Positions 39,687 to 50,453 are shown, numbered from the stretch's first letter. The stretch is DNA of 64,000 bases from Paramicrobacterium chengjingii (GCF_011751765.2 NZ_CP061169.1:1674001-1738000); one strand, 5' to 3'. Notes: generated from the sequence alone by a model not told the origin. Program-made: numbers and translations.

Positions 39687-40688
39687 CTATTTGACCGGCT
39701 CGGCCTTCGACGCCCGCTCGCGCGCTGCGAGCACGCGTGCATCCCGCTTCTTGATCTCTGGCTCGTTTTGGCGGAACAGCGCGTAGAGCGGAGCTCCGAC
39801 GAAAATCGTCGAATACGTGGCGACGATGATTCCAACGAAAAGCGAAAGCGAGATATCCCGGAGGGTCTCTGCGCCTAAGAGGAAATCACCGATGATGAGA
39901 ATCGCGGCTACCGGCAGAGCGGCGACCACCGAGGTGTTAATCGAACGCACAAGAGTCTGGTTCACTGCGAGGTTCACCGATTCAGAGAACGTTCGAGGGG
40001 AATCCTCGCCATCTTCATGCGTATTCTCTCGAATCTTGTCAAAGACGACAACGGTGTCATAGAGCGAATATCCCAGAATCGTCAGAAACCCGATTACCGC
40101 TGCGGGCGTGACCTCGAACCCTGATGCTGCGTAGACGCCGAGCGTGATCACAAGCACATCAGCCAGTGTGAAGATTGCTGCCGCCGACATTTTCCAGGTT
40201 CTGAAATACAGAGCCATGATGATGAATGACAGAACGAGAAAGATCACAAGTGCTGTCAACGACATCTTCGTCACGTCACTGCCCCATGTCGCCCCAATGA
40301 AGTTGGTGTTCACGTCAGACGCGTCAACCCCATAGGCCTCCGCCAGCGTCTGCGTGATTGTGTGTGTCTCATCCGCCGTCAGCTGGTCCGTCTGAACTCG
40401 AACTCCGTCGTCGCCCACAATCACAACGCGTGTGACGGCGTCGGGTACGACGCCGGCGACAGCATCCGTTGCGAGTTGCTGCTCGGTGCTCTTCGCTCCC
40501 GAAATCGAGAACTGGGAACCGCCGGTGAACTCAATGCCGAAGTTGAAACCGCCCTTGAGAATCGGCGTGAGGATAGATGCGATCACGAGGAGCGCGGCGA
40601 TCGTGAACCACACGCGGCGGTTGCCGACGAAGTTGACGGAGCGCTTGCCTGTGTAAAGGTCGTTTCCGAAACGAACGAAGCTGGCCAT
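39687..40688 (-). CDS. secF: Protein translocase subunit SecF
   Basis: With SecD uses the proton gradient to pull exported proteins through SecYEG. The 333-residue protein has one N-terminal membrane helix, a first periplasmic-type domain with FNFGIEFTGGSQF near residue 48, and five more helices; conserved ILGYSLYDTVVVFDKIRENT near residue 205. ATG at 40688 overlaps the secD stop by 1 bp. The C-terminal tail is basic. Confidence 0.95.
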   Translation of the reverse strand: MASFVRFGNDLYTGKRSVNFVGNRRVWFTIAALLVIASILTPILKGGFNFGIEFTGGSQFSISGAKSTEQQLATDAVAGVVPDAVTRVVIVGDDGVRVQTDQLTADETHTITQTLAEAYGVDASDVNTNFIGATWGSDVTKMSLTALVIFLVLSFIIMALYFRTWKMSAAAIFTLADVLVITLGVYAASGFEVTPAAVIGFLTILGYSLYDTVVVFDKIRENTHEDGEDSPRTFSESVNLAVNQTLVRSINTSVVAALPVAAILIIGDFLLGAETLRDISLSLFVGIIVATYSTIFVGAPLYALFRQNEPEIKKRDARVLAARERASKAEPVK

Positions 40689-42406
40689 CAGGAATCCTTC
40701 TCGTCATTCTTCGCTGAACCGGTCGAGGTCAATTCCGCCTTCTTCCGTTCAGCGATTGTCTGGCGCTTCTGCGCTTCCTTGCTCGAGGAAGCAATCTTCG
40801 AGCGCTTCGCCGAGACAGGTGAGCGGAACTGCGCACGGCCTCGATAGACAGCACCAAGGGCTTCAGGGTCGAGTCCTGAAAGCGGATGACCGCTGGAGAA
40901 GAACCGTGTCTGCGCAAGCAGCTGGAGCATGGGGTGAGTGAAGATCACAACGACGAGCACGTCAATGAGTGTCGTTACACCGAGTGTGAATGCGAACCCA
41001 CGCACGTTCCCCACGGCGAGAACATACAGCACGACGGCAGCAAGAAGGTTGATGCCCTTTGCCGAATAGATCGTGCGCGCTGCACGTTTCCACCCGGCTT
41101 CAACGGCAGACTCCAAGCCTCGACCGTCTCGAAGCTCATCGCGTATTCGCTCGAAGTAGACGATGAAGGAGTCGACGGTGAAACCGATGGCGACGATCAA
41201 ACCGGCGATACCCGCCAGAGACAGGCGGTATCCCTCGCGCCATCCGAGAATGGCGATTACCAAGTAGGTCAGTGCAGCAGCAATGACGAGCGAGAGAATC
41301 GTCACGAACCCGAGAAGTCGATATTGGAATAGCGTGTAAATGACGACGAGCAGAAGTCCGATGAGACCGGTAATCATACCGATCTCCAACTGAGCCGACC
41401 CGAGTGTCGCAGAGATCTGGTTGGAGCTGAGCTCCGTAAAGTTGATGGGAAGCGCGCCGTATTTGAGCTGGTCAGCCAAAGCCTTTGACGTGTCTTCTGT
41501 GAAGTTTCCGCTGATCTGCGCTTTTCCATCAGAGATGACAGCTTGAGAACGTGGCGCCGAGATGACTTCGCCGTCGAGCACGATGGCAAACTGGTTCTTC
41601 GGTGACTCAGCGCCCGTAAGCCGCGAGGTGACGTTGGCGAATGCCTTCGTCCCTGTGCCATCAAACTCGAGGTTGACGACCCACTGCCCCGTGGTCGCAC
41701 CCGTCTGCGTCTGTCCCATGCCGGCAGATGCATCGCTGATGTTGGCACCCTCTACCTCAACGGGCCCCAGAATGTACTTCACCGTGCCATCGGTCTCGCA
41801 GGCGATGATGGGCTGGTCGTCAGGTGCGTCAGCTGCCTCACCGCGCTCTGCATCGCAGTCGAACGCCTGATACTCCTGTTGCAGGCGCGGCGTGATCCAA
41901 CTGTTGTCGCTGGCGTCGGTTGGTGCGGCAGTCGGCTCGTTGGGAACCGTCGCTTCTGGAGACGGATACGGCGTGGCCTGCCCGTCTTCTCCGACGAATT
42001 CGTTCGACGGCTCGCCTGCGACGAGTACAGGCCGGAACGAGAGCTTTGCCGTGGATGTGACGCGGTCACGTGTCTCCTGATCGGCAACACCGGGGATAGC
42101 GACGACAATATTGCGACCGCCCTCCGTTGTGACTTCGGCTTCCGTGACACCCGAGGCGTTTACACGCTGGCGGATGATTGAAACCGCTTGGTCGAGCTGC
42201 TCCTGCGAGACGTCAGAGCTATCGGAGACCTGTGCCTCGAGAATGATCTGCGTCCCGCCCTCAAGGTCAAGAGCGAGCTTCGGGATGAAGCTGGCTCCGC
42301 CCCAGAGAACGCCACCGGTGAGAACCGCGATCAGGACAAGGACGAGGAATCCCAGCCACGAAAGCGAGCGGGTCGCCTTTCGGGTAGGTGTGGAGCGTGG
42401 AGACAC
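40688..42406 (-). CDS. secD: Protein translocase subunit SecD
   Basis: Partner of SecF in late protein export. The 572-residue protein has an N-terminal membrane helix, the conserved LALDLEGGTQIILEA near residue 46, a long extracytoplasmic domain with a Pro/Ala/Thr-rich insert (~residues 145-170), then five helices and a basic tail. The start is GTG at 42406; no strong ribosome binding site precedes it. yajC lies 48 bp upstream. Confidence 0.95.
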   Translation of the reverse strand: MSPRSTPTRKATRSLSWLGFLVLVLIAVLTGGVLWGGASFIPKLALDLEGGTQIILEAQVSDSSDVSQEQLDQAVSIIRQRVNASGVTEAEVTTEGGRNIVVAIPGVADQETRDRVTSTAKLSFRPVLVAGEPSNEFVGEDGQATPYPSPEATVPNEPTAAPTDASDNSWITPRLQQEYQAFDCDAERGEAADAPDDQPIIACETDGTVKYILGPVEVEGANISDASAGMGQTQTGATTGQWVVNLEFDGTGTKAFANVTSRLTGAESPKNQFAIVLDGEVISAPRSQAVISDGKAQISGNFTEDTSKALADQLKYGALPINFTELSSNQISATLGSAQLEIGMITGLIGLLLVVIYTLFQYRLLGFVTILSLVIAAALTYLVIAILGWREGYRLSLAGIAGLIVAIGFTVDSFIVYFERIRDELRDGRGLESAVEAGWKRAARTIYSAKGINLLAAVVLYVLAVGNVRGFAFTLGVTTLIDVLVVVIFTHPMLQLLAQTRFFSSGHPLSGLDPEALGAVYRGRAQFRSPVSAKRSKIASSSKEAQKRQTIAERKKAELTSTGSAKNDEKDS

Positions 42407-42454
42407 CTATGTACTCAGCTTTCTGTTGCAGGAATTCCGGGCGCTGTGAGCGGC

Positions 42455-42826
42455 CTAAGCGTTGTCAGACTTGTTGTCGCCGTTGGGTGCAGTGTTATCG
42501 GTGTCGTCAGTCTCGATCTCATCTTCTGCGTCGTCCATGGGCACATCCTCAGACTCAGCGTCGTCTGTATTGTCGATGACTCGCGTGATGGTCTGTCGGT
42601 GAACGGTCAAAACGACGTCAGCACCAGTCTGCAGCTCTACTTTGTTGTCATCTTCATCGATGGACAGGATGGTTCCGAACAGTCCGAAGTTCGTCATCAC
42701 CTCGGCACCCGGAGCGACCTTGGACTGCAACTCCTGCTGATCGCGCTTACGCTTCTGGCTGTTTCGGAACATGAAGAAGATCAAAACGGCAAGGATTGCC
42801 AACATGGCAATTGTTAACGGGTCCAT
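42455..42826 (-). CDS. yajC: Preprotein translocase subunit YajC
   Basis: A small single-pass protein associated with SecDF. The 123-residue product has one membrane helix (~residues 3-21), a basic FRNSQKRKRDQQ stretch, the YajC core (MTNFGLFGTILSIDEDDNKVELQ split across two short motifs) and a very acidic tail rich in Asp. I use the ATG at 42826; a frame open 10 codons further is not conserved. Gene order ruvB-yajC-secD-secF is standard. Confidence 0.92.
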   Translation of the reverse strand: MDPLTIAMLAILAVLIFFMFRNSQKRKRDQQELQSKVAPGAEVMTNFGLFGTILSIDEDDNKVELQTGADVVLTVHRQTITRVIDNTDDAESEDVPMDDAEDEIETDDTDNTAPNGDNKSDNA

Positions 42827-42892
42827 ACAGTTACACGGCTTTCCGCGGTGCTTCACCGCTGATTGTGGGGACGGCCGGTGGGCCAGAGTCGA

Positions 42893-43918
42893 TTATAGGG
42901 TATCGAGCGGTAGTGACTCCTGAGCAGTGGCTATGCCGAAGTGCTTGTATGCGAGTTCCGTGGCCATACGCCCGCGTGGTGTGCGCGTGATCAGGCCGAT
43001 TCTCACAAGGAACGGCTCGACGACGCTCTCGATGGTCTCACCCTCCTCGCCGACGGAAACGGCGAGCGTACTCAGGCCGACCGGGCCGCCGCCAAACCGG
43101 GTGAGGATGGTGCTCATAACCGCGCGGTCAAGACGGTCGAGGCCGAGCGCATCAACATCGTAGAGACGCAGCGCCGCTCGGACGGCGTCAACGTCGCCTG
43201 AAGTCTTGTGAACGAGCGCGTAGTCTCGCACGCGACGAAGAAGTCTATTCGCGATTCGGGGGGTGCCTCGGCAACGGCCGGAGATCTCGGCAATTCCTTC
43301 CTTGTCGAGTTGGAAGTCAAGCATCGGCGCCGCACGCTCGATTACTTTCGCGAGATCGTCATCATCGTAGAACTCGAGATGGGCAGTGAACCCGAATCGA
43401 TCGCGGAGAGGGTTAGGGAGAAGTCCTGAGCGAGTCGTTGCCCCTACGAGAGTGAACGGTGCCAGATCGAGAGGAACGGACGTGGCACCAGCGCCTTTGC
43501 CGACCATGATGTCGATTCTGAAATCTTCCATCGCGAGGTAGAGCATTTCCTCTGCGGAGCGGGCCATGCGGTGAATTTCATCGATGAAGAGAACTTCACC
43601 GGGAACAAGACTGGAAAGAACGGCAGCGAGATCTCCTGCATGCTGAATCGCCGGACCGCTGGACGTTCGAAGTGGACGACCGGACTCGTGAGCGACGATC
43701 ATGGCTAGTGTTGTCTTGCCCAGTCCCGGCGGGCCGGCAAGCAGTATGTGATCCGGCGTGCGGTTTTGCAAACCAGCAGCTTTGAGAAGAAGCTCGAGTT
43801 GCCCGCGCACCTTGGGCTGCCCGACGAATTCAGCCAGACTAGCGGGTCGAAGTGCTCCTTCGAAGGCGAGTTCAGCCTCGGAGAGCACCTCTGACGACGT
43901 CAACTCCTGATCACTCAC
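42893..43918 (-). CDS. ruvB: Holliday junction branch migration helicase RuvB
   Basis: AAA+ motor that drives branch migration with RuvA. The 341-residue protein has [20 protein letters not shown] at the start, Walker [13 protein letters not shown] near residue 62, Walker [10 protein letters not shown] and the C-terminal winged helix ([17 protein letters not shown]). GTG start at 43918 overlaps ruvA by 4 bp. Confidence 0.97.
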   Translation of the reverse strand: MSDQELTSSEVLSEAELAFEGALRPASLAEFVGQPKVRGQLELLLKAAGLQNRTPDHILLAGPPGLGKTTLAMIVAHESGRPLRTSSGPAIQHAGDLAAVLSSLVPGEVLFIDEIHRMARSAEEMLYLAMEDFRIDIMVGKGAGATSVPLDLAPFTLVGATTRSGLLPNPLRDRFGFTAHLEFYDDDDLAKVIERAAPMLDFQLDKEGIAEISGRCRGTPRIANRLLRRVRDYALVHKTSGDVDAVRAALRLYDVDALGLDRLDRAVMSTILTRFGGGPVGLSTLAVSVGEEGETIESVVEPFLVRIGLITRTPRGRMATELAYKHFGIATAQESLPLDTL

Positions 43919-44532
43919 CGCTGACCTCCTTTCGACGTCGAGGGGCCGAGTTGCGCAAGCGCCAATCGCAGGAGGGTCTGTACGGGGGCAGAAGCGAGGT
44001 CGGGCTGAGCAGAGAGAAGTGAGCTCAGCGCGGACTCAGCGTCACGTTCAGACCAGCCAAGCCCTGTGAGCGCCACAACGACGTCTGCCCCATTTCCCTG
44101 CTTTGGAGCGACGGTATCGGTCGTGTACGCGAGCGATGTGACTTTGCCAGCGAGTGAGAGGATGATCAACTTTGCCGTTTTAGGACCAATGCCGCTCACT
44201 GCGCGGAACGCCTTGTCGTCTTCGCTCTCGACAGCAGTCGCAACTTGTCCTGGCCCGAGAGCCGAGAGTACGCCCAGCGCTGATTTGGGACCGACCCCAT
44301 TGACGCGAAGCAGCAACTCGAAAATTTCGAGCTGCTCGCTTGTCTCAAAACCAAAGAGGCTCAGGGCATCTTCGCGAACGATCAGGCTCGTGTGGATGAA
44401 CGCCGTCTCACCGGTGCGCAGAGCCAGCTCGTGTTCTGGCGTCACCTGAACAGCGAGACCGACTCCACCTACCTCGATGATGACGTTCCCACCGCGTGCA
44501 GACAGAACAGTTCCGCGTACCGAAGAAATCAC
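43915..44532 (-). CDS. ruvA: Holliday junction branch migration protein RuvA
   Basis: Binds four-way junctions as a tetramer and recruits RuvB. The 205-residue protein has an OB domain, two helix-hairpin-helix motifs ([16 protein letters not shown] near residue 73 and [14 protein letters not shown] near 109) and a C-terminal RuvB-binding domain. The start is GTG at 44532, giving the typical ISSVRGTV N-terminus. It overlaps ruvB by 4 bp and follows ruvC by 35 bp. I saw no LexA box ahead of the operon. Confidence 0.96.
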   Translation of the reverse strand: MISSVRGTVLSARGGNVIIEVGGVGLAVQVTPEHELALRTGETAFIHTSLIVREDALSLFGFETSEQLEIFELLLRVNGVGPKSALGVLSALGPGQVATAVESEDDKAFRAVSGIGPKTAKLIILSLAGKVTSLAYTTDTVAPKQGNGADVVVALTGLGWSERDAESALSSLLSAQPDLASAPVQTLLRLALAQLGPSTSKGGQR

Positions 44533-44567
44533 GTTCTCAGCCTAGGCGGTGAGTCCGACAGTGCGGT

Positions 44568-45146
44568 TCAGGCTCGCGGCGGTCTCCCCCGCCGCGATAC
44601 GCGCTCGGCGTCCAACCACGCACGTTGCGCCGGTGTCTCCGCTGCCATTCCCGTTGGAGTGACTGAGCTTCCGATTCGCCAGGCGTGGCAGAGCGCGAGT
44701 GCAAGAGCATCCGCCGCATCTGCTGGCGTCGGCGGCGCGGCCAACCGCAGAATGCGCGTCACCATAGTCGCCACCTGCTTTTTGTCGGCAGACCCATAGC
44801 CTGTAATGGCAGCCTTCACCTCGGATGGCGTGTGGTGTCCGACCCGGAGGCCGCGTTTCGCAGCGGCGGCGAGGGCGATCCCACTTGCCTGAGCCGTTCC
44901 CATAACGGTGCGTAGGTTGTGCTGCGCGAATACTCGCTCGACGGCGACCGCCTGAGGGACGTACTGATCCAGAGCGGCGTCGATGCCTTCGGAGATCGAG
45001 AGAAGTCGCGATTCGACTTCGGCGTCGGAGGAGCTTCTGATCACCCCGTAATAGACGAGTGTGGCTTCGCGATTCGGCGCAACATCGATGACTCCGATTC
45101 CACAGCGGGTGAGCCCGGGGTCGATGCCCAGCACGCGAAGCGCCAC
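44568..45146 (-). CDS. ruvC: Crossover junction endodeoxyribonuclease RuvC
   Basis: Resolves Holliday junctions by paired nicks. The 192-residue RNase H-fold enzyme has the first catalytic Asp in [17 protein letters not shown], a second acidic residue in [10 protein letters not shown] near residue 70 and C-terminal [14 protein letters not shown]. The start is GTG at 45146, 3 bp after the yebC stop. Confidence 0.95.
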   Translation of the reverse strand: MALRVLGIDPGLTRCGIGVIDVAPNREATLVYYGVIRSSSDAEVESRLLSISEGIDAALDQYVPQAVAVERVFAQHNLRTVMGTAQASGIALAAAAKRGLRVGHHTPSEVKAAITGYGSADKKQVATMVTRILRLAAPPTPADAADALALALCHAWRIGSSVTPTGMAAETPAQRAWLDAERVSRRGRPPRA

Positions 45147-45149
45147 TCG

Positions 45150-45911
45150 TCAGTCTTCGTCGTCTTCGAGCTGTGCTCGTACGTCGGGGCTGATGTCGAA
45201 ATTGCTGTAGATGTTCTGCACATCGTCGGAGTCGTCGAGAGCATCGATGAGCTTGAATACTTTGCGAGCGGTGTCAGCGTCGATCTCCACTTTGAGATGT
45301 GGCACGAACGCGACATCTGCCGAGTTGTAATCGATGCCGGCCTCTTGCAATGCCGTGCGAGCAGGGACAAGGTCGGTTGCTTCCGTGATGATCTCGAAGG
45401 TGTCGTCCTCAGCCTGAACCTCTTCTGCGCCAGCATCGAGTACGGCGGCGAGCACGTCATCTTCCGTCGTCTCCTCCTGGGGTACGACGATGAGGCCCTT
45501 GCGGCTGAAGTTATAAGACACGCTTCCCGGATCCGCCATCGTTCCGCCATTGCGAGTCATCAGCGTCCGGACATCCGCTGCGGCCCGGTTCTTGTTGTCC
45601 GTCAGACATTCGACGAGAAATGCGACGCCGTTCGGTCCGTAACCCTCGTACATGATCGTCGTGTACTCAATGGACTCGCCCGTGAGGCCGGCACCGCGCT
45701 TAACGGCGCGATCGATGTTGTCGTTGGGGACGGAGGTCTTCTTCGCCTTTTGAATGGCGTCTTGCAAGGTGGGGTTTCCCGCGAGGTCCGGCCCACCGAT
45801 CTTGGCGGCAACCTCAATGTTCTTGATGAGCTTTGCGAACGATTTGGCACGCCGCTGATCGATGATCGCTTTCTTGTGCTTCGTTGTCGCCCACTTGGAG
45901 TGCCCTGACAT
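45150..45911 (-). CDS. YebC/PmpR family regulator
   Basis: A member of the YebC family, described as transcriptional regulators and recently also as translation factors. The 253-residue protein begins [14 protein letters not shown], the invariant family N-terminus, with [15 protein letters not shown] near residue 70 and [14 protein letters not shown] near residue 92. I start at the ATG at 45911, after GGGAG; a longer GTG-type extension is unconserved. Its position before ruvCAB is the common arrangement. Confidence 0.94.
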   Translation of the reverse strand: MSGHSKWATTKHKKAIIDQRRAKSFAKLIKNIEVAAKIGGPDLAGNPTLQDAIQKAKKTSVPNDNIDRAVKRGAGLTGESIEYTTIMYEGYGPNGVAFLVECLTDNKNRAAADVRTLMTRNGGTMADPGSVSYNFSRKGLIVVPQEETTEDDVLAAVLDAGAEEVQAEDDTFEIITEATDLVPARTALQEAGIDYNSADVAFVPHLKVEIDADTARKVFKLIDALDDSDDVQNIYSNFDISPDVRAQLEDDED

Positions 45912-45944
45912 GTGCTCCCTCACTGCGTCTTGTAAAGTACGGCC

Positions 45945-45950
45945 ATTCTA
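45945..45950 (-). promoter_or_regulatory. Possible -10 element for yebC-ruvCAB
   Basis: TAGAAT on the minus strand matches five of six -10 bases and would give a leader of about 27 nt carrying the GGGAG site of yebC. No good -35 is present. Confidence 0.35.
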
Positions 45951-45980
45951 CGGTAGGTCGGTGGTTGACCCGTAGAGCCG

Positions 45981-46580
45981 TCAGCTGGCCTGGCTGCGCA
46001 CGCGTTCGATGAAACGTTCGTGAAAGCGTCGCTCGCCGGTTACCTCGGGGTGAAACGACGTCGCAATGATGTTGCGTTCTTCGACTGCGACAATGCGGCG
46101 GTTGTCGATCTCGCTCAGCACACGGACGTGCGGGCCAGTCTGAGTGACGACCGGCCCTCTGATGAAAACCGCGTGCACTGGCGGCGCTCCCAGCTCTGGA
46201 ATGTCGAGATCGGTCTCGAAGGAGTCAGTCTGAGAGCCGAATGCGTTTCTCTGCACAGTGACATCGAGGCCCCCAAATGTCTGCTGGCCCGCGATTCCGT
46301 CCACGAGCCGTTCGGCGAGCATAATGAGGCCCGCGCACGTACCGAAGACAGGGAGCCCGGAGTCAATCGCCTGGCGGATCGGATCTGCGACACCGAACAT
46401 TCGGCTCAACTTGTCGATGACACTTGATTCCCCGCCCGGAAGAACGAGCCCGTCGACCGCTGAGAGGTCACCGACAGTCCGCACGCTCGTCACCTCGACG
46501 TCGAGCTCGCTCAACACCGATGTGTGCTCACGCACGTCGCCCTGAAGGGCGAGAACTCCGACTCGTGCCCTACCAGCCAC
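45981..46580 (-). CDS. pdxT: Pyridoxal 5'-phosphate synthase glutaminase subunit PdxT
   Basis: Provides ammonia to PdxS in the DXP-independent vitamin B6 pathway. The class I glutaminase shows [17 protein letters not shown] near the start, [13 protein letters not shown], the nucleophile cysteine in [12 protein letters not shown] and [15 protein letters not shown] with catalytic His/Glu. The start is probably GTG at 46580, which overlaps the pdxS stop by 11 bp (199 aa); a TTG at 46607 would add 9 residues. Neither has a strong ribosome binding site, suggesting coupling. Confidence 0.93.
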   Translation of the reverse strand: MAGRARVGVLALQGDVREHTSVLSELDVEVTSVRTVGDLSAVDGLVLPGGESSVIDKLSRMFGVADPIRQAIDSGLPVFGTCAGLIMLAERLVDGIAGQQTFGGLDVTVQRNAFGSQTDSFETDLDIPELGAPPVHAVFIRGPVVTQTGPHVRVLSEIDNRRIVAVEERNIIATSFHPEVTGERRFHERFIERVRSQAS

Positions 46581-47472
46581 GCTCAGACAAGCGGTGAGGA
46601 GCGGCAAGATCGCTCACGTTGATACCGACCATGGCCTCTCCGAGCCCGCGTGAGACGTTCGCGACCACAGTGGGATCATCGTAGAACGTCGTCGCCTTGA
46701 CGATCGCCGCTGCGCGTTGCTCAGGGTTACCTGACTTGAAGATTCCCGACCCCACGAACACTCCATCGGCTCCGAGCTGCATCATCATCGCGGCGTCTGC
46801 CGGTGTGGCGACGCCGCCCGCTGTGAAAAGCACGACGGGGAGTTTGCCCGTCTCGGCAATTTCCTCGACGAGAGCGTACGGTGCCTGGAGTTCTTTCGCC
46901 GCGACGAAAAGCTCATCCTTCGACAGAGCGGTCAACGCACGAACCTCGGAGGTGATTTTACGGATGTGTTTCGTGGCCTCTGAGACATCGCCCGTTCCCG
47001 CTTCACCCTTGGAACGGATCATCGCCGCACCCTCGTTGATGCGACGAAGTGCCTCGCCGAGGTTCGTCGCCCCGCACACGAAGGGAACGGTGAACTTCCA
47101 TTTGTCGATGTGATTCACGTAGTCGGCTGGGCTGAGAACCTCGGACTCGTCGATGTAGTCGACATCGAGCGCTTCGAGAATCTGAGCCTCGACAAAGTGG
47201 CCGATTCGAGCCTTGGCCATCACGGGAATCGAGACTTCGGCGACGATAGCATCAATGAGATCGGGGTCGCTCATGCGGGCGACACCACCCTGCGAGCGAA
47301 TATCTGCGGGTACGCGCTCGAGGGCCATGACCGCGACGGCTCCTGCGTCCTCCGCGATTCGTGCCTGCTCAGGTGTGACGACATCCATGATGACGCCGCC
47401 CTTCAGCATTTCCGCGAGCCCGCGCTTGACGCGGCCTGTGCCAGTTGCGTTCTGTGAATTGCTCTCAGTCAT
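46570..47472 (-). CDS. pdxS: Pyridoxal 5'-phosphate synthase subunit PdxS
   Basis: Makes PLP from ribose 5-phosphate, glyceraldehyde 3-phosphate and ammonia. The 300-residue TIM barrel has [17 protein letters not shown] near residue 16, [10 protein letters not shown] near 55 and the catalytic lysine in [14 protein letters not shown] near 87. The ATG at 47472 has GGAG 10 nt upstream and overlaps the HIT stop by 8 bp; an ATG at 47481 sits too close to that site. PLP enzymes in this window include TrpB and the aldolase-like protein. Confidence 0.95.
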   Translation of the reverse strand: MTESNSQNATGTGRVKRGLAEMLKGGVIMDVVTPEQARIAEDAGAVAVMALERVPADIRSQGGVARMSDPDLIDAIVAEVSIPVMAKARIGHFVEAQILEALDVDYIDESEVLSPADYVNHIDKWKFTVPFVCGATNLGEALRRINEGAAMIRSKGEAGTGDVSEATKHIRKITSEVRALTALSKDELFVAAKELQAPYALVEEIAETGKLPVVLFTAGGVATPADAAMMMQLGADGVFVGSGIFKSGNPEQRAAAIVKATTFYDDPTVVANVSRGLGEAMVGINVSDLAAPHRLSERGW

Positions 47473-48046
47473 GATGCTCATTCTCCATGTGTTCGGGCTT
47501 CGGCCAGGCCTCTGCAAGCGTTTCGCGAACCTCGCCGAGGAGTTGTGGAAGCGCCTTGGTCTTGGCAATGATGGGTAGAAAATTGGCGTCTTGCGCCCAG
47601 CGCGGCACGATGTGCTGATGCAGGTGCGCAGATATGCCGGCTCCGGCCACCGCGCCCTGGTTCATCCCGAGATTGAAACCGTCGTTGCCGGAGACTGAAC
47701 GAATGACGCGCATCGCAACCTGTGTCAGTTCCCCGATTTCAGCAACTTCCTCAGGAGTTGCCAAATCGTACGTCGATATATGACGGTACGGGCACACAAG
47801 GAGGTGACCGGAGTTGTAAGGGAAAAGATTGCAGATGACGAACGCGTGGCGACCTCGTGCAACGATCAGCGAGTCCGTGTCGTCCATTCGTGGAGCGCGG
47901 CAAAACGGGCAATCGTCGGTCTCTGGCTCGCCCTGGCGGATGTACACCATGCGGTGCGGCGTCCACAGGCGTTGAAACTCGTCGGGGACGCCCGCCAGGT
48001 GAAACTGTTCGGCAGATTCTGCCTGAACATCCTGATGTTCCGTCAT
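47465..48046 (-). CDS. HIT family protein, AP4A phosphorylase-like
   Basis: A 193-residue histidine triad protein with the [10 protein letters not shown] signature near residue 140 and CPFCRAP near 48 as probable zinc ligands. It resembles the mycobacterial HIT protein encoded after thrS, reported to act as a diadenosine tetraphosphate phosphorylase; the same activity is inferred. The ATG at 48046 overlaps the thrS stop as ATGA; a GTG at 48055 is possible. In many relatives pgsA follows; here pdxS does. Confidence 0.9.
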   Translation of the reverse strand: MTEHQDVQAESAEQFHLAGVPDEFQRLWTPHRMVYIRQGEPETDDCPFCRAPRMDDTDSLIVARGRHAFVICNLFPYNSGHLLVCPYRHISTYDLATPEEVAEIGELTQVAMRVIRSVSGNDGFNLGMNQGAVAGAGISAHLHQHIVPRWAQDANFLPIIAKTKALPQLLGEVRETLAEAWPKPEHMENEHHD

Positions 48047-50013
48047 GCCGACCACGCCGTCGTCACGTGCTCGTGGGATCTGATGCTCGCGACGATCTTG
48101 GATACTGCGTCGTCAATTGGCATGCCGTTGAGTTGCGATCCGTCTCGGAATCGGAAGCTCACATTGCCGTGCGAGCGATCTTCCTCACCAGCGATCAGCA
48201 TGAACGGAACCCTGTGCTTCGTGTGGGTGCGGATCTTCTTCTGCATGCGATCGTCTGAATGATCGATCTCAACGCGAACCCCCTGCTTCTTCAGGCGCGC
48301 AGCGATGTCATCGAGATACGGCCCGAACTCCTCGGCAACGGGTATTCCAACGACCTGCACGGGTGAAAGCCACACGGGGAATGCGCCAGCGTAGTGCTCG
48401 AGAAGGATCGCAAAGAATCTCTCGATCGAGCCGAGCAGTGCACGATGAATCATGGCTGGCTGCTTGCGAGTTCCATCGGCAGCCGTGTATTCGAGCTCGA
48501 AGAGCTCGGGCTGGTTGAAATCAAGCTGCACTGTGGAAAGCTGCCAGGTTCGACCGATGGCGTCTCGAGCCTGAACCGAGATCTTCGGCCCGTAGAATGC
48601 GGCACCGCCCGGATCGTCAACAAGCTCAAGACCCGAGTCAAGAGCGACCTGTCGAAGTGTTTCAGTCGCGTCATTCCACGCGTCGTCGGTTCCCACTGAT
48701 TTTTCGGGGTCGCGTGTCGACAGCTCGAGGTAGAAATCGTCGAGCCCGTACCCGCGCAGCGTCTCGAGCACGAACTCAAGCTGTCTGGCGACCTCTGGCT
48801 TAATTTGGTCTTCCGTCACATAGATGTGCGCATCGTCTTGAGTGAGGCCTCGAACGCGTGTCAGTCCCGAGAGCGTCCCGCTCTTCTCGTAGCGGTAGAC
48901 GGTGCCGAACTCGGCGAGACGCAATGGCAGTTCTCGATAGCTGCGGCCCCGTGCCCGATAGATGAGGTTGTGCATCGGGCAGTTCATCGGCTTGAGGTAA
49001 TAGTCCTGTCCCTGCTTGACCACAGCGCCGTCGGCATCGGTGACCTCATCCAGGTGCATCGGCGGAAACATGCCGTCTCGATACCAGTTCAGATGCTGAC
49101 TGATCTCGTACAAGTGGCCCTTGGTGATATGCGGCGTGTTGACGAGCTCATAATCATTCTCGACAAGTCGCTTGCGCATATAGTCTTCGATCTCTGCCCG
49201 AACGATTCCACCCTTCGGGTGGAAGACGGCAAGCCCGGAGCCGATCTCGTCGGGGAAGCTGAACAGATCGAGTTCCGCCCCCAATCGGCGGTGGTCCCGC
49301 TTGGCGGCTTCTTCTAGCCGGGTCTTGTATGCCCGAAGCTCATCTTTTGTGGGCCACGCGGTGCCATAGATGCGCTGCAGCTGCGGGTTCTTCTCGGAGC
49401 CGCGCCAATAGGCAGCGGCAACGCGCATGAGGGAGAAGCCGTTGCCGATCAGGCGTGTCGAGGGAAGATGAGGCCCGCGGCACAGGTCTTTCCACACCGT
49501 CTCCCCTGTTTTCGGGTCGACGTTGTCGTAGATTGTGAGCTCGGCGCCGCCGACCTCAACATTCTCGTTCTCGTCTCCTGCTGACCCGCCAGCACCTTTG
49601 AGGCCGATGAGTTCAAGCTTGTATGGCTCAGCTGCGAGCTCCGCACGTGCGCTGTCTTCTGTGACGACGCGCCGTTCAAAGCGCTGCCCCTGTTTGACGA
49701 TGCGCTCCATTGCCTTCTGCAGAGCTTTGAGGTCGTCGGGAGTAAAAGGGTCTGTGACGTCGAAGTCGTAGTAGAACCCATCGGTGATCGGCGGGCCGAT
49801 CCCGAGTTTTGCCTCAGGATTGACCTGCTGCACCGCTTGCGCGAGCACGTGCGCCGCCGAGTGACGAAGGATGCTCAGGCCGTCTGCAGAGGTAATGTCA
49901 ATCGGCTCGACGTCGTCTGTGTCCGTCACCGTCGTCGCGAGATCCTTGAGCTCGCCGTTGACGCGCATGGCGACGACGGAACGGTCGGGAAACAGGTCGA
50001 AACCGTCTGACAC
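48043..50013 (-). CDS. thrS: Threonyl-tRNA synthetase
   Basis: Charges tRNA-Thr. The 656-residue protein has a short N-terminal TGS domain, an editing domain ([11 protein letters not shown] near residue 52; YYDFDV), the class II core ([20 protein letters not shown]; motif 3 near [14 protein letters not shown]) and a C-terminal anticodon-binding domain. The start is GTG at 50013 with AAGGAG about 8 nt upstream. No T-box leader is recognisable: only ~80 bp separate the start from the tRNA operon terminator. Confidence 0.97.
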   Translation of the reverse strand: MSDGFDLFPDRSVVAMRVNGELKDLATTVTDTDDVEPIDITSADGLSILRHSAAHVLAQAVQQVNPEAKLGIGPPITDGFYYDFDVTDPFTPDDLKALQKAMERIVKQGQRFERRVVTEDSARAELAAEPYKLELIGLKGAGGSAGDENENVEVGGAELTIYDNVDPKTGETVWKDLCRGPHLPSTRLIGNGFSLMRVAAAYWRGSEKNPQLQRIYGTAWPTKDELRAYKTRLEEAAKRDHRRLGAELDLFSFPDEIGSGLAVFHPKGGIVRAEIEDYMRKRLVENDYELVNTPHITKGHLYEISQHLNWYRDGMFPPMHLDEVTDADGAVVKQGQDYYLKPMNCPMHNLIYRARGRSYRELPLRLAEFGTVYRYEKSGTLSGLTRVRGLTQDDAHIYVTEDQIKPEVARQLEFVLETLRGYGLDDFYLELSTRDPEKSVGTDDAWNDATETLRQVALDSGLELVDDPGGAAFYGPKISVQARDAIGRTWQLSTVQLDFNQPELFELEYTAADGTRKQPAMIHRALLGSIERFFAILLEHYAGAFPVWLSPVQVVGIPVAEEFGPYLDDIAARLKKQGVRVEIDHSDDRMQKKIRTHTKHRVPFMLIAGEEDRSHGNVSFRFRDGSQLNGMPIDDAVSKIVASIRSHEHVTTAWSA

Positions 50014-50093
50014 CGGTACTCACTCCTTGGCTCGCTATCACTGACCCTGACAACTTTAGCCGTCCTGAGCCACGCACCGGGACGTCGCAGCAG

Positions 50094-50124
50094 AAAACCC
50101 CTCGGCCGGAGGCCGAAGGGTTTT
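50094..50124 (-). terminator. Terminator of the Gly-Cys-Val tRNA operon
   Basis: A 14-bp stem with one mismatch (CTCGGCC GGA GGCCGAAG core, flanked by AAAACCC and GGGTTTT) lies 5 nt past the 3' end of tRNA-Val(GAC). A/T tracts flank both sides, so it may work in both directions. It separates the tRNA transcript from thrS. Confidence 0.8.
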
Positions 50125-50128
50125 TCTG

Positions 50129-50200
50129 TGCGCGATACTGGGATCGAACCAGTGACCTCTTCCGTGTCAGGGAAGCGCGCTACCGCTGCGCCAATCGCGC
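50129..50200 (-). tRNA. tRNA-Val (anticodon GAC)
   Basis: 72-nt cloverleaf: acceptor arms GCGCGAT/ATCGCGC with discriminator A, anticodon stem CTTCC/GGAAG with loop CTGACAC, and T loop GGTTCGATCCC. The CCA end is not encoded. Last gene of a minus-strand three-tRNA cluster. Confidence 0.95.
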
Positions 50201-50227
50201 CCGTTTGGGGCTATTCACTTTGAGTCG

Positions 50228-50298
50228 AGGTGGCGACGGGATTCGAACCCGTGTGGACGGCTTTGCAGGCCGCTGCCTCGCCTCTCGGCCACGCCACC
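50228..50298 (-). tRNA. tRNA-Cys (anticodon GCA)
   Basis: 71-nt cloverleaf: acceptor arms GGTGGCG/CGCCACC, discriminator U as required for cysteine identity, anticodon loop CTGCAAA, T loop GGGTTCGAATCCC. CCA is not encoded. Confidence 0.95.
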
Positions 50299-50354
50299 GC
50301 GTGTGGGCATGCCCACAGGCCGTAACCAGCCTTGAGACTGATCCTCAGCACTCG

Positions 50355-50426
50355 AGCGGATGACGAGATTCGAACTCGCGACCCTCACCTTGGCAAGGTG
50401 ATGCGCTACCACTGCGCCACATCCGC
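50355..50426 (-). tRNA. tRNA-Gly (anticodon GCC)
   Basis: 72-nt cloverleaf: acceptor arms GCGGATG/CATCCGC, discriminator U, anticodon stem TCACC/GGTGA with loop TTGCCAA, T loop GAGTTCGAATCTC. CCA is not encoded. First gene of the cluster. Confidence 0.95.
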
Positions 50427-50453
50427 ATTGCTCACATTTCTGCGTGCTCAAAA

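Noticed and set aside
44533..45980. LexA/SOS box upstream of ruvCAB or yebC
   Set aside because: I found no TCGAAC-n4-GTTCGA-like palindrome in the gaps before ruvC, ruvA or yebC.
49900..50093. T-box leader for thrS
   Set aside because: The region before thrS is about 80 bp, is taken up partly by the tRNA terminator, and has no T-box or specifier structure.
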